Below, piece by piece: positions 1 to 7,900 of a stretch of 10,933 nucleotides of DNA (its first letter is position 1; each line of letters opens with the position of its first letter). The DNA is from Thermodesulfovibrionales bacterium (GTDB lineage: Bacteria > Nitrospirota > Thermodesulfovibrionia > Thermodesulfovibrionales > SM23-35). The stretch is taken from the NCBI GenBank assembly GCA_020062205.1, contig JAGUWT010000110.1:1-10933 (forward strand). The letters run 5' to 3'. Under the pieces are notes generated by a model. The model made no database searches. It saw only the letters and a list, made by a program, of their open reading frames with translations, and was not told the origin of the DNA. The position numbers and the translations under genes were made by a program.

Positions 1-704
1 AGGGTCTGGTTAAAAATATCCGGAGTCGGAGTAAGAGCAGCAGCAATGATGAAGGCTATTAAAACTGCATATTTTCTGTTTTTTGCCAGTGTCTTAGGGG
101 TTACGAAACCCATTCTTGTTAAAAAAACGATAATGATGGGAAGTTCAAAGACAGCACCAAAGGCGAGTATGAACTTGAGACAGAAATCAACATACTGTCC
201 GACAGAAAGCATGGGCATCATAAAATCACCAATCTTATAGGTAAGAAGAAATCCCATTGCAAAAGGCAGTACTATAAAAAAACAAAAGGAGGCCCCAACA
301 AGGAAAAGGCTTGTTGCAACGGAAACAAATGGGACTACATATTTTTTCTCCTTGGAATGAAGACCAGGAGCTATAAAACTCCAGAACTGTTGAAATATTA
401 CAGGCAGGGAAAGTATCAGTGAAGCAACAAAGGCAACCTTCATATTCATCCAGAATCCTTCGGCAGGCGATAGAAACACGAGTTTTGTATTATGGAGTTT
501 ATCCTGTGGAACAAAATGCATATACATATCTCTCACGGAAAAATCTAACGAATATCTGAGGGGAAACATAAGAAATTGCAAGATATATTCGGAATAATTG
601 AATGCAACTACAAAGATGATAGACAAAGCGATAAGTGATACAACAATCTTTTTCCTCAGATCACCGAGATGTTCAAAAAAGGACATTACCTTGGGGTCTG
701 CCAC
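1..704 (-). CDS. tatC: Sec-independent protein translocase TatC (3' end cut by window)
   Basis: TatC is the multi-spanning inner-membrane receptor of the twin-arginine pathway, which exports folded proteins. About 234 codons are visible. I read the N-terminal cytoplasmic motif FFEHLGDLRKKI (E and R of the TatC signal-peptide-binding region), PGLHSKEKKYV in the first cytoplasmic loop (equivalent of the E. coli E103 region), AFGAVFELPIII (equivalent of E170) and TPTPDIFNQ near the end (equivalent of D211). Hydrophobic stretches fit five of the six usual helices; roughly 25-45 residues are missing beyond position 1. I chose the GTG at 704 because GGAG (712-715) lies 7 nt upstream; an ATG at 686 would remove only six residues. 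It follows the TatA/B-type gene by 23 nt, so it is in the same operon. Family assignment is firm. Confidence 0.95.
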   Translation of the reverse strand, partial: MADPKVMSFFEHLGDLRKKIVVSLIALSIIFVVAFNYSEYILQFLMFPLRYSLDFSVRDMYMHFVPQDKLHNTKLVFLSPAEGFWMNMKVAFVASLILSLPVIFQQFWSFIAPGLHSKEKKYVVPFVSVATSLFLVGASFCFFIVLPFAMGFLLTYKIGDFMMPMLSVGQYVDFCLKFILAFGAVFELPIIIVFLTRMGFVTPKTLAKNRKYAVLIAFIIAAALTPTPDIFNQT

Positions 705-727
705 TCTGAATCTCCGTTTTCAGACAT

Positions 728-1030
728 TTATTCTTTTATCTTTCTGACCTCTGTCTCCACCTGCTCCTTAACATCCTGCAGCGACTGTTTTAATTCAGCA
801 AGATCTTTGCCAATGCCACCTTCATCTCCAACCTTTACTGACTCTTTTATATCAGTAGTAGCCTCCTTAACCTCTGACTCTACATGCTCCTTTACATCCT
901 GCAATGACTTCTTTAATTCACTGATTCCCTTGCCAAGTGCCTTGCCTAACTCAGGAAGCTTCTTCGGACCAACAATAAGGAGTGCAACAATAAATATCAC
1001 TATCATCTCCTGCATGCCAATATCAAACAT
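728..1030 (-). CDS. TatA/TatB-family translocase subunit with duplicated C-terminal helix segment
   Basis: The 100-residue protein has the TatA/B plan: a short periplasmic start MFDIGMQE, one membrane helix (about residues 8-20), the hinge GPKKLPELGKALGKG and a charged amphipathic helix plus tail. The MFDIG start and Glu8 in the membrane segment favour TatB, which forms the receptor with TatC; the small size and lack of a separate TatA nearby leave open that it works as TatA or as both. Residues 37-56 and 78-97 are two copies of the same segment (ELK.SLQDVKE.VE.EV), 14 of 20 identical, 41 residues apart, which is odd for the family. The gene starts 8 nt after the stop of the beta-barrel gene, with a G-rich ribosome site overlapping that stop, and is followed by tatC, so co-transcription and translational coupling are likely. 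Confidence 0.9.
   Translation of the reverse strand: MFDIGMQEMIVIFIVALLIVGPKKLPELGKALGKGISELKKSLQDVKEHVESEVKEATTDIKESVKVGDEGGIGKDLAELKQSLQDVKEQVETEVRKIKE
750..936. repeat. Intragenic direct duplication in the TatA/B gene
   Basis: Two stretches, about 750-813 and 873-936, are direct copies offset by 123 bp (41 codons). They share, for example, the run acatcctgca and the run tttaattca at the same spacing, and the similarity holds at DNA as well as protein level. This suggests a fairly recent in-frame duplication or gene conversion that lengthened the charged tail of the Tat protein. Confidence 0.75.
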
Positions 1031-1038
1031 TTTCCCCC

Positions 1039-1839
1039 CTATTCCTCCTCATATATCTTCTTGATTGCCTTCTTCCCAGAAGGAGATGCGTATGTCACCG
1101 AGAATAGTATCCGGTACTCAGGTTTTCTGTTCTTGAGGTCAAACCCTATACCAAAATTCGTGTATATCACATCTGTCGTCTGTATCCTGTAACCAACTCT
1201 TCCCTCAATTGAATCAAATTTATCCGAATAATGACTTTTCCTCATAAATAGTTCAGCCAGTATCTTAAAATTATGTGCTGCAGCAAAGTCAAAACCTGGG
1301 ATAAGGATGATTTCATCATGGATGTTTTCACCTTCGAACTTGCTCTTCACCGGTTTTTCGTAAAAAAGATTTGCATGTCCGTTGAATGGACCTATCCTCT
1401 TACTGATAACGATTCCGGCACCATACCGTCCGTCGGTGCTAAACTCTTTGCGCCCTGATGAAAGAGAGCCATTCAGAATATATGCTAAGGACGGCTTATA
1501 CTTACCTTCATCAAAAAACCTGTGCTTAATTCCAAAGGCAATGTCTTCAAACCCATCTACCGAGTTCGCCCATTGAGATATATACGGGATGGTCATATGT
1601 AACTCAAGAGTGTCTGTAATACCATAGGCTGACTTGAAGAGAAACCTGTAGAAATCTGGACTCTTTGATATTTCAGCACCTGCAGTAAATGAAACCTTTC
1701 CTTTTGGAAGACTCTCGGCACTGAAAGCAGAAAAGGCTCCGTAGGGAGAACCAGGCTGGAGACCGGTTATATCAAAACCATGTACATCTTCACTTATAGA
1801 CAGGAACAATAAAACAAGGAGCAGAAAGCATTTCCTCAT
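1039..1839 (-). CDS. Outer-membrane beta-barrel protein (MetA/phenol-degradation transporter-like)
   Basis: This 266-residue protein starts with a signal peptide (MRKCFLLLVLLFLSIS, probable cleavage after VHG at residue 21). The rest is built of alternating short beta strands with aromatic ends, Gly/Asn/Asp turns and a closing strand YRILFSVTYA, typical of a 10-14-strand outer-membrane barrel. Segments such as YGITDTLELHMTIPYI and GFEDIAFGIKHRFFDEGKYKPSLAY match my memory of the putative MetA-pathway/transporter family, whose substrates are mostly unknown. It is first in a minus-strand operon with the Tat genes, 8 nt before the TatA/B start, so it may simply share their expression. No ribosome-binding site precedes the ATG (see the promoter and hairpin entries at 1845-1885). 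The barrel call is strong; the family name is moderate and the substrate unknown. Confidence 0.8.
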   Translation of the reverse strand: MRKCFLLLVLLFLSISEDVHGFDITGLQPGSPYGAFSAFSAESLPKGKVSFTAGAEISKSPDFYRFLFKSAYGITDTLELHMTIPYISQWANSVDGFEDIAFGIKHRFFDEGKYKPSLAYILNGSLSSGRKEFSTDGRYGAGIVISKRIGPFNGHANLFYEKPVKSKFEGENIHDEIILIPGFDFAAAHNFKILAELFMRKSHYSDKFDSIEGRVGYRIQTTDVIYTNFGIGFDLKNRKPEYRILFSVTYASPSGKKAIKKIYEEE

Positions 1840-1844
1840 CGTTA

Positions 1845-1874
1845 AACATAACAGAAAAAACTGAAGACTGTCAA
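1845..1874 (-). promoter_or_regulatory. Possible promoter for the barrel-tat operon
   Basis: On the minus strand, TTGACA (1869-1874) is followed after 18 nt by TATGTT (1845-1850). The predicted start would fall at about 1838-1839, that is on the ATG of the barrel gene, which would give a leaderless or nearly leaderless message. That fits the absence of a Shine-Dalgarno sequence, but the -35 hexamer also lies inside the hairpin at 1855-1885, so the two readings compete. Confidence 0.35.
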
Positions 1875-1885
1875 TTACACTTCAG
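1855..1885 (-). terminator. Hairpin with T-run just upstream of the barrel gene (terminator or attenuator-like)
   Basis: Read on the minus strand, CTGAAG-TGT, a 5-nt loop AATTG, then ACA, a 2-nt bulge and CTTCAG form a 9-bp stem followed at once by six T residues (1855-1860). This has the shape of an intrinsic terminator, yet no minus-strand gene lies upstream for it to end. It could be an attenuator in the leader of the barrel-tat operon if transcription starts further upstream. The stem is short and AT-rich, so the call is weak. Confidence 0.3.
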
Positions 1886-1920
1886 CCTTCAGAGAGAAAC
1901 CGACACCTTTAATTTTATCC

Positions 1921-1949
1921 TTGACATGGGTAAAGGGGATGTGTATAAA
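1921..1949 (+). promoter_or_regulatory. Sigma70-type promoter of the zur-znuACB operon
   Basis: TTGACA (1921-1926, consensus) is followed by a 17-nt spacer and TATAAA (1944-1949). The start of transcription should be near 1956, leaving a leader of about 38 nt before the zur ATG at 1994. The -10 end and start site are covered by the palindrome at 1946-1968, so a bound repressor would block polymerase. Confidence 0.8.
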
Positions 1950-1968
1950 TAGAAATGATTTCTATTTA
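1946..1968. promoter_or_regulatory. Perfect 23-bp palindrome, probable Zur (Fur-family) operator
   Basis: The half-site TAAATAGAAAT and its exact reverse complement flank a single central G at 1957, giving 11 matched pairs. The length, AT-richness and 1-bp centre fit Fur/Zur/PerR-type boxes, and the site lies between the -10 box and the regulator's own gene. Autorepression of the zinc-uptake operon when zinc is plentiful is the natural inference. The palindrome and its position are seen directly; the bound protein is inferred from context. Confidence 0.85.
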
Positions 1969-1993
1969 ATATATTATACAGAACAGTATCATT

Positions 1994-2422
1994 ATGGACA
2001 ACTTTTCTTTCAGTTTGAGAAATATGAATTTAAAGGTTACCCCGAAACGGCTGGCTATTCTCGATATCCTCATGGAAGAAACTGTGTATTTAAGTCCCGA
2101 GGAAATATGGGGAAAAATGAAAAGACGATTTAGGAAAATCGGCCTTCCAACTGTTTACAGGAATTTAGAGGAACTTTCAGAAGGAAACATCATATCAAAG
2201 GTAAATCATCCAAACCGCAAACTCTATTATTATCTTTGCAAGAATCAGTCCCATCACCACCATTTCATCTGTCTTTCATGCCGAAAGGTGGAAGATATAA
2301 ATTTTTGTGCTGCCAAAAAGATCAATAAAGAAGTAAAGACAAAGTTAAAGGGTAAGGTCATTTCACACATTTTACAGGTTAATGGTCTTTGTAAAACCTG
2401 TTCAAAAAAAAGTGACATATGA
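1994..2422 (+). CDS. zur: Fur-family transcriptional repressor, probably zinc-responsive Zur
   Basis: The 142-residue protein has the Fur layout: an N-terminal winged helix (LKVTPKRLAILDIL, then recognition helix LPTVYRNLEEL at about 51-61), a His-rich metal segment (SHHHHFICLSC, residues 86-96) and two CxxC pairs (93-96 and 133-136) that form the structural zinc site. It represses metal-uptake genes when its metal is bound. Zinc rather than iron is inferred because its ATGA stop/start overlap leads straight into a ZnuA-type gene and then znuC and znuB. A perfect palindrome overlaps its promoter, so autoregulation is likely. No clear ribosome site precedes the ATG at 1994; an in-frame ATG at 2024 with a weak GAG upstream is an alternative and would keep the whole DNA-binding domain. 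Confidence 0.9.
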   Translation: MDNFSFSLRNMNLKVTPKRLAILDILMEETVYLSPEEIWGKMKRRFRKIGLPTVYRNLEELSEGNIISKVNHPNRKLYYYLCKNQSHHHHFICLSCRKVEDINFCAAKKINKEVKTKLKGKVISHILQVNGLCKTCSKKSDI

Positions 2423-3360
2423 AATCTAAAACTCTCCTCACATTTCTCCTCTGTTGTATTGTACTTGTATGTATATCAATCCTTTTAACTTCCTGTCAGG
2501 TGAAGAATGGGAAGGGAATAGAAACAAAGAAACTCAAGGTTGTAACAAGCCTGTTCCCCCTGTATGATTTCGCCAAAAATGTCGGCGGTCAAAAAGTAGA
2601 TGTCATCCTGCTCCTTCCGCCGGGGACTGAACCCCATGGTTTTGAACCAAGGCCGGGAGACATCACAAAAATACATAAGGCAGATATTTTTGTTTATACA
2701 GGAAGGCATATGGAACCGTGGGTCGAAGATATTCTCAATGGAATCAACAGGAAAAATCTCATGGTAATAGATACAAGTAAAGATATTCAACTCGCAGAGG
2801 GATATATGAGCCATGATTCTAAACATGGATTCGATCCACATGTATGGCTTGACCTTTCCAACGCCCAGAAAATGGTTGATACCATCTGCGATGGATTTAT
2901 TACAAAGGATCCTGCACATAAGGATTATTATTCTCAAAATGCGGAGGGATATAAAACACGCTTACATGAGCTCGATAATCGATTCAAAGATTCTTTTGTA
3001 ACATGTAAAAAAGATGTCTTCATCCATGGTGGACACTTTGCTTTTGGTTATTTTGCAAAAAGGTATAATCTGAAATACCTCTCAGCCTATAAAGGATTCT
3101 CACCTGATGCAGAACCCACACCACGGAACTTGATTGAACTCAGTAAAAAACTGAAACAGAACAATGTTGAATATATTTACTATGAAGAGTTAATAATGCC
3201 ACGTGTTGCAGAGACAATTGCACGAGAAACAGGAGCAAAGCTTTTGATGCTTCACGCTGCTCATAATGTTACCAGCGACGAGATGGATAAGGGAGTAACA
3301 TTTCTATCCATATTGGAACAAAATCTCAGAAATCTAAAGATTGGACTTCAATGTCAATAA
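2419..3360 (+). CDS. znuA: Zinc ABC transporter substrate-binding lipoprotein (ZnuA/cluster A-I type)
   Basis: The 313-residue protein captures a divalent metal, most likely Zn2+, outside the inner membrane and hands it to ZnuB. The start is lipoprotein-like (hydrophobic 5-23, lipobox LTSC, Cys26 as lipid anchor). The metal-ligand histidines of the family are visible: PPGTEPHGFEP (His73), DPHVWLD (His141) and HGGHFAFGYF (His206). The His-rich loop typical of zinc forms is short (SHDSKHGFDPH). Near the C-terminus, where many members have LDPLG with an Asp ligand, this protein reads LHAAHN, so the fourth position may be His or absent. The start codon overlaps the zur stop by 4 nt and the 3' end overlaps znuC by 10 nt. 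Zinc specificity is from context; manganese or another metal is not excluded. Confidence 0.9.
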   Translation: MKSKTLLTFLLCCIVLVCISILLTSCQVKNGKGIETKKLKVVTSLFPLYDFAKNVGGQKVDVILLLPPGTEPHGFEPRPGDITKIHKADIFVYTGRHMEPWVEDILNGINRKNLMVIDTSKDIQLAEGYMSHDSKHGFDPHVWLDLSNAQKMVDTICDGFITKDPAHKDYYSQNAEGYKTRLHELDNRFKDSFVTCKKDVFIHGGHFAFGYFAKRYNLKYLSAYKGFSPDAEPTPRNLIELSKKLKQNNVEYIYYEELIMPRVAETIARETGAKLLMLHAAHNVTSDEMDKGVTFLSILEQNLRNLKIGLQCQ

Positions 3361-4106
3361 ATATCCTTACTGTTGAAGGACTGAGCTTCAGATATAACTC
3401 CATGGAAATTCTGAGTGATATCTCCATCACAGTCAATGCTGGTGATTATATTGGACTTGTTGGCCCTAATGGATCTGGGAAGACGACACTCGTAAAGGTT
3501 ATTCTTGGTCTCATGAAACCGAAGAAGGGAAAGGCATCCCTCTTCGGATTTCATTCAGGTAACTTTAAAGATTGGTTTAGAATTGGCTATTTACCACAAA
3601 AAATATCTTTCTTTAATCCTTATTTCCCCGCTACGGTGAAAGAAATCGTTTCTTCCGGACTTTTCTCGAAAAAAAAATTTCCGAGGCGAATTGGTAAATC
3701 TGATGAGACCATCATATATGAAGCTATGAGATTAATGGATGTACTCAATATCCAGAATAGATTAATTGGTGAACTTTCAGGTGGTCAACAGCAAAGGGTT
3801 TACGTTGCAAGGGCAATCGTCAATGAGCCAGAGTTATTAATCCTTGATGAACCTACCACAGCTCTTGATCCCGAAACAAGAGATATTTTTTTCAATACAT
3901 TACAAGAGCTGAATCGAAAGAAGAACGTGACCATTGTCCTTATTACCCACGATATTGGAAGCATTGGTAAATATGCATCGAAAATTTTGTACCTTGATAA
4001 AAAAATTATCTTTTACGGAAGTTTTGAAGATTTCTGCCTGTCAAAGGATATGGAAAGCTATTTTGGTGAATACAGTCAACACATCATATGCCACAGGCAT
4101 GACTGA
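3351..4106 (+). CDS. znuC: Zinc ABC transporter ATP-binding protein
   Basis: This 251-residue cytoplasmic ATPase powers metal import through ZnuB. Motifs in order: Walker A GPNGSGKTT (38-46), Q-loop in GYLPQK, signature LSGGQQQR, Walker B LLILDEPTTALDP with its catalytic Glu, and the switch His in LITHDIG. All catalytic residues are present and the length is normal. The last residues HIICHRHD are rich in His and Cys, as in several ZnuC proteins where a His tail is thought to sense or bind zinc; that role here is inference. It overlaps znuA by 10 nt and ends 6 nt before the znuB ATG. Confidence 0.93.
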   Translation: MSINILTVEGLSFRYNSMEILSDISITVNAGDYIGLVGPNGSGKTTLVKVILGLMKPKKGKASLFGFHSGNFKDWFRIGYLPQKISFFNPYFPATVKEIVSSGLFSKKKFPRRIGKSDETIIYEAMRLMDVLNIQNRLIGELSGGQQQRVYVARAIVNEPELLILDEPTTALDPETRDIFFNTLQELNRKKNVTIVLITHDIGSIGKYASKILYLDKKIIFYGSFEDFCLSKDMESYFGEYSQHIICHRHD

Positions 4107-4112
4107 ACACAA

Positions 4113-4931
4113 ATGTTGCATAAAACGGAAATGATTGATTTTTTAACATACGGATTCATTCAAAGGGCATTCATAGCTGGATCATTCATTGCATTTGTAT
4201 GCTCAATGCTGGGTGTATTACTGGTGTTAAGACGTTTCTCGCTAATCGGTGATGGGCTTGCACACGTTACCTTTGGAAGCGTTGCAATAGGGCTTTTTTT
4301 GAAACAGGAACCCATATATGTATCCATTCCTATTGTCATGGTATGTTCACTATGGATTTTGAAATTAATAGAAAAGGCAAGACTCTATGGAGATGCCGCC
4401 ATAGGTATTGTGTCTTCTGTAGGGATTGCCGGTGGCATACTGTTAGCCAGTGTTGCAGGAGGGTTTAATGTTGACCTTTTCAGTTATCTCTTTGGTAATA
4501 TCCTGTCCATCAGTAAAGCCGAAGTTTTCACTTCTGTAACTCTTTCAATAGTGGTACTGATATTTATTTCTTTTTTTTATCATGAACACTTTTCCACGAC
4601 TTTTGATGAAGAATTTGCAAAGGTATCAGGAATAAACACTCAAAGAATAAACTCTCTCCTTGTCCTCCTGACCAGTATAACGGTTGTTTTAACGATGAAG
4701 GTTGTTGGGATAATGCTGACCTCTGCACTCCTGATATTACCTGCTGTAACAGCATTGCAGATTGCAAGAAGTTTTAAACATACGATGGTCATTTCTTCTC
4801 TCGTTGCAGTGTCTTCCGTGATTTTGGGTATATCTTTCTCCTTTTTCGCGAACTTGCCGACAGGTGCGACAATAGTGATGATAAATCTCTTATTTTTTAT
4901 AGGTGCATTTCTCTTTAGAAATGCCTTCTAA
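4113..4931 (+). CDS. znuB: Zinc ABC transporter permease (ABC-3 family)
   Basis: This 272-residue, very hydrophobic protein has about eight membrane helices and the ABC-3 family landmarks MLGVLLVLRRFSLIGDGLAHVTFGSVAIG near the start, EEFAKVSGINT in the cytoplasmic coupling region and VVGIMLTSALLILPAVTALQIA. It forms the inner-membrane channel for the metal delivered by ZnuA. Start choice is uncertain: the ATG at 4113 has no good ribosome site, while the in-frame ATG at 4131 gives MIDFLTYGFIQRA, the usual family beginning. It is last in the zur-znuACB operon and ends 17 nt from the convergent stop of the NHL gene, with no obvious terminator hairpin between. Confidence 0.92.
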   Translation: MLHKTEMIDFLTYGFIQRAFIAGSFIAFVCSMLGVLLVLRRFSLIGDGLAHVTFGSVAIGLFLKQEPIYVSIPIVMVCSLWILKLIEKARLYGDAAIGIVSSVGIAGGILLASVAGGFNVDLFSYLFGNILSISKAEVFTSVTLSIVVLIFISFFYHEHFSTTFDEEFAKVSGINTQRINSLLVLLTSITVVLTMKVVGIMLTSALLILPAVTALQIARSFKHTMVISSLVAVSSVILGISFSFFANLPTGATIVMINLLFFIGAFLFRNAF

Positions 4932-4948
4932 CCTCTGGTACTCACACT

Positions 4949-7900
4949 CTATCGCGCTTTACTCTTTTCTTTAGACTTCTTTTTTCTGATTGTGCTATCA
5001 ACCTCTTTGAGGAGATCGGTTACATCCTCGAGGTATATGTTATAGGAACCTATTACATCCTGCCACAATTGACCTTTTGTCCTTACAGAGAGGATATCAT
5101 CCAGGCGTTTGCCTCTATCCATTAAATAGATGCATATCACGATCTCGCCATAACTTAACCCCTTCATTTTTAAAGTCTGAATCAATTCCTCATTTGTTTC
5201 GAGCTTTGCTTTAATCTTTTGTATCACCTCTTTTTCCGGCTTTTTCATCGAAGCTTTATTAAGGTTTTGCAATGCCGTTAGAAAACGATTTTCGTCAATA
5301 GCAGTATATCGTTGCTCCCTTATGACTGTTACGGGATGAAGGGTAGAATAACTTCTCATATCCCCCTGGGAAAAATACACAGCTTTTATTTCAGCCTTTA
5401 CTAATGCGGTTTCTTTCAAAGTGAGAATCTTATCATTAAAGACAGGCTTCAAATCAATCTCAACACTCTTCTCTGGCCACAGATCTTTGACCTCAACCTC
5501 TGATGGACTGTTCATAAATTCATATATCATAAAAGAAACCTTCAGGTTTGATAGCAGTGCATTGGAGTTATTGCTGATCCTTACTTTTCCAATCCCTTCC
5601 TTTTCATAGGTCTTATAGGTATTCGCAGATATATCACGAATCTTTAATACGGTAATATCAATCGGTGGTTTTTTCTGGATTGTGGTTGCTTTCACAATCA
5701 CCCCTTGACTTTCTTCTCTGTCTTTGTTGACTGCAGAAACCTTATAAATATATGTTGTATTCAGCCTCAGTCCCTTATCAGTAAAAGAATCTGTCTTTAT
5801 TCTCCCTATCTCCTTGAATGTTCCGTCCACCTCTTTATAAATAACATACGAGTCAATATATCCTTCCCTATCAGACTGCCATGTAAGTGTTATTTCGTCT
5901 TCCCCTGGAGAAGCCTTCATATCAGCAGGTGGCAATGGAACTCTCTTCTTCGTCGTCGTTGCACTTACTACAACACCCCTGCTTTCCTCACCATCTAAAC
6001 TGATTGCCGCAATTTTATACACATAGGTAACATCTTTTTTCAGTCCGCTGTCAGTAAAAGAAGTCGTTTTGATCTTCCCTATTTCCCGAAATATTTTATC
6101 TTCATATTTATAAATTACATATGAATCAATATTGCCTTCCCTGGGAGGGTACCACGTAAGGAGTATTTCGTCTTCCTTTGGAAAAGTCTTAATATCAGTG
6201 GGTGGCATAAGAACTTCGTTCTTTGTAGTTACCTTTATAGGTATACCCTCACTTTCCTCATTATCTATACTGATTGCAGTTAGTTTATAGAAATATGTGG
6301 TATTTGGTTTCAAACCTTTATCAGTAAAAGAATCTGTCTTTATTCTCCCTATCTCTTTAAATGTCCCATCTATTTCCTTATAAATGATATATGAGGCAAC
6401 ATTCCCTTCTTTGTCTAACTGCCAGCTCAGTGTTATCTCATCTACTGCTGGAAATACCTTGATATGGGTTGGTGGTGCAATAACTTTTTTCTTCGTTGTA
6501 ACCTTTATAGGAACACTTTCACTTTCCTCATCATCTATGCTGATTGAGGTAATCTTATAAAGATAGGGCGTATCTGGCTTTAGTCCCTTGTCAGTAAAAG
6601 AAGTAGTCTTTATCCTGCCTATTTCCTGAAATCTCCCATCTATCTCCCTATACATAACATACGATGCAACATGTCCTTCTTTATCAGGTTCCCATATGAA
6701 CAGTATTCCATTTTCTCCTACTGTTACCTTAATCTCACCTGGTGGTGAAGACAGAATCTTTTTTATACCTGCTGCAACAAAATCGCTTTTCCCGCTCTCG
6801 TTGCCGTTTTTCGCAACTGCACTGACTTTATAAAAATACGTCATGCCTAATTTCACATTCTTATCTACAAATGAAGGTTTTATTGGAGATGCGATTAATT
6901 CATATGTCACCTTGTTCTCTGACCGATAAACATTGTAGTGACTGACAAAACTCTCCAACCCCTTTGGCCATTTCAGGTTAATCTCCCTCATTCCTGATTC
7001 TGCTTTTACGTTTAGAGGTATACGGGGAGTATAGAGGATGCCAAACTCCTGTATCTTCTCATTTCCCACATCTGAAACAAAAAGAGTGGTTTCATCCTTT
7101 AACGCAAGTCGTAAGGGCTCAATAAAATCTCCCTTCCCGTTTCCTCGTGTACCAAACTTTCTGAGAAACCTTCCATTATGGTCAAATATCTGAATCCTGT
7201 AATTACCTGAATCCAGAACAAATATTTCATCCATTGTCACGAGAATACTGGTTGGTCTCTTCAACTCTCCATCCCCTTCACCCTTCTTACCAATAGACTG
7301 TGCATATCTTCCTTCTGCATTGAATACATAAACTTTGTGTGCATCTTCATCCACAACAAAAATATTTCCTGATACATCAACATCAAGATCAACAGGCCTC
7401 TCAAATTGTTCAGAATAAACGTTTTCAATCTTACTCATATAAACACCTTCTGTGTTGAATATCTGCACCCTCTTATTGCCACTGTCTGCTATATAGACAA
7501 TTCCTTTCCGAGATATGGCAATGCCCTGAGGAGAAGAAAAATGTCCTTCCTGCTTTCCTCCAGTACCGATAATGGACTTGACTTTCCCGTCTTTGTTCAG
7601 CCGTAACACCCTATTATTATTTGAATCAACTACCCAGAGAAATCCTTCGGGGTCGATTGCTATGCCAGAGGGATCATCCAGTCTCTCAGTACCCTGTCCC
7701 ATAATAACCTTTCTCACCATACCCTGTTGAATGATAAAAATAGAATCTTCCTTCTGACTCGTTGCATACAGTACATCATCATGCCATACCATATCTGCCA
7801 CATGAACCGGTATATCATGAAGCCATCTCACTGAGTTTATCGGTGGTGCAAATTCTGGGGATGCTCCCTTGTACTTTTCTGGAGAAAATTTCTGTATTGT

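Noticed and set aside
669..1064. 131-codon plus-strand open frame over the TatA/B gene
   Set aside because: The minus strand encodes an unmistakable TatA/B protein here; the plus-strand product is Ser/Phe-rich low-complexity shadow, repeated only because the Tat gene is.
2485..2937. 150-codon minus-strand open frame inside znuA
   Set aside because: No motif, and it is opposite well-conserved metal-ligand regions of ZnuA.
5690..6750. Evenly spaced repeats that could suggest a CRISPR array
   Set aside because: The unit is about 270 bp and in frame with FN3 domains of one protein; no short repeats with unique spacers occur.
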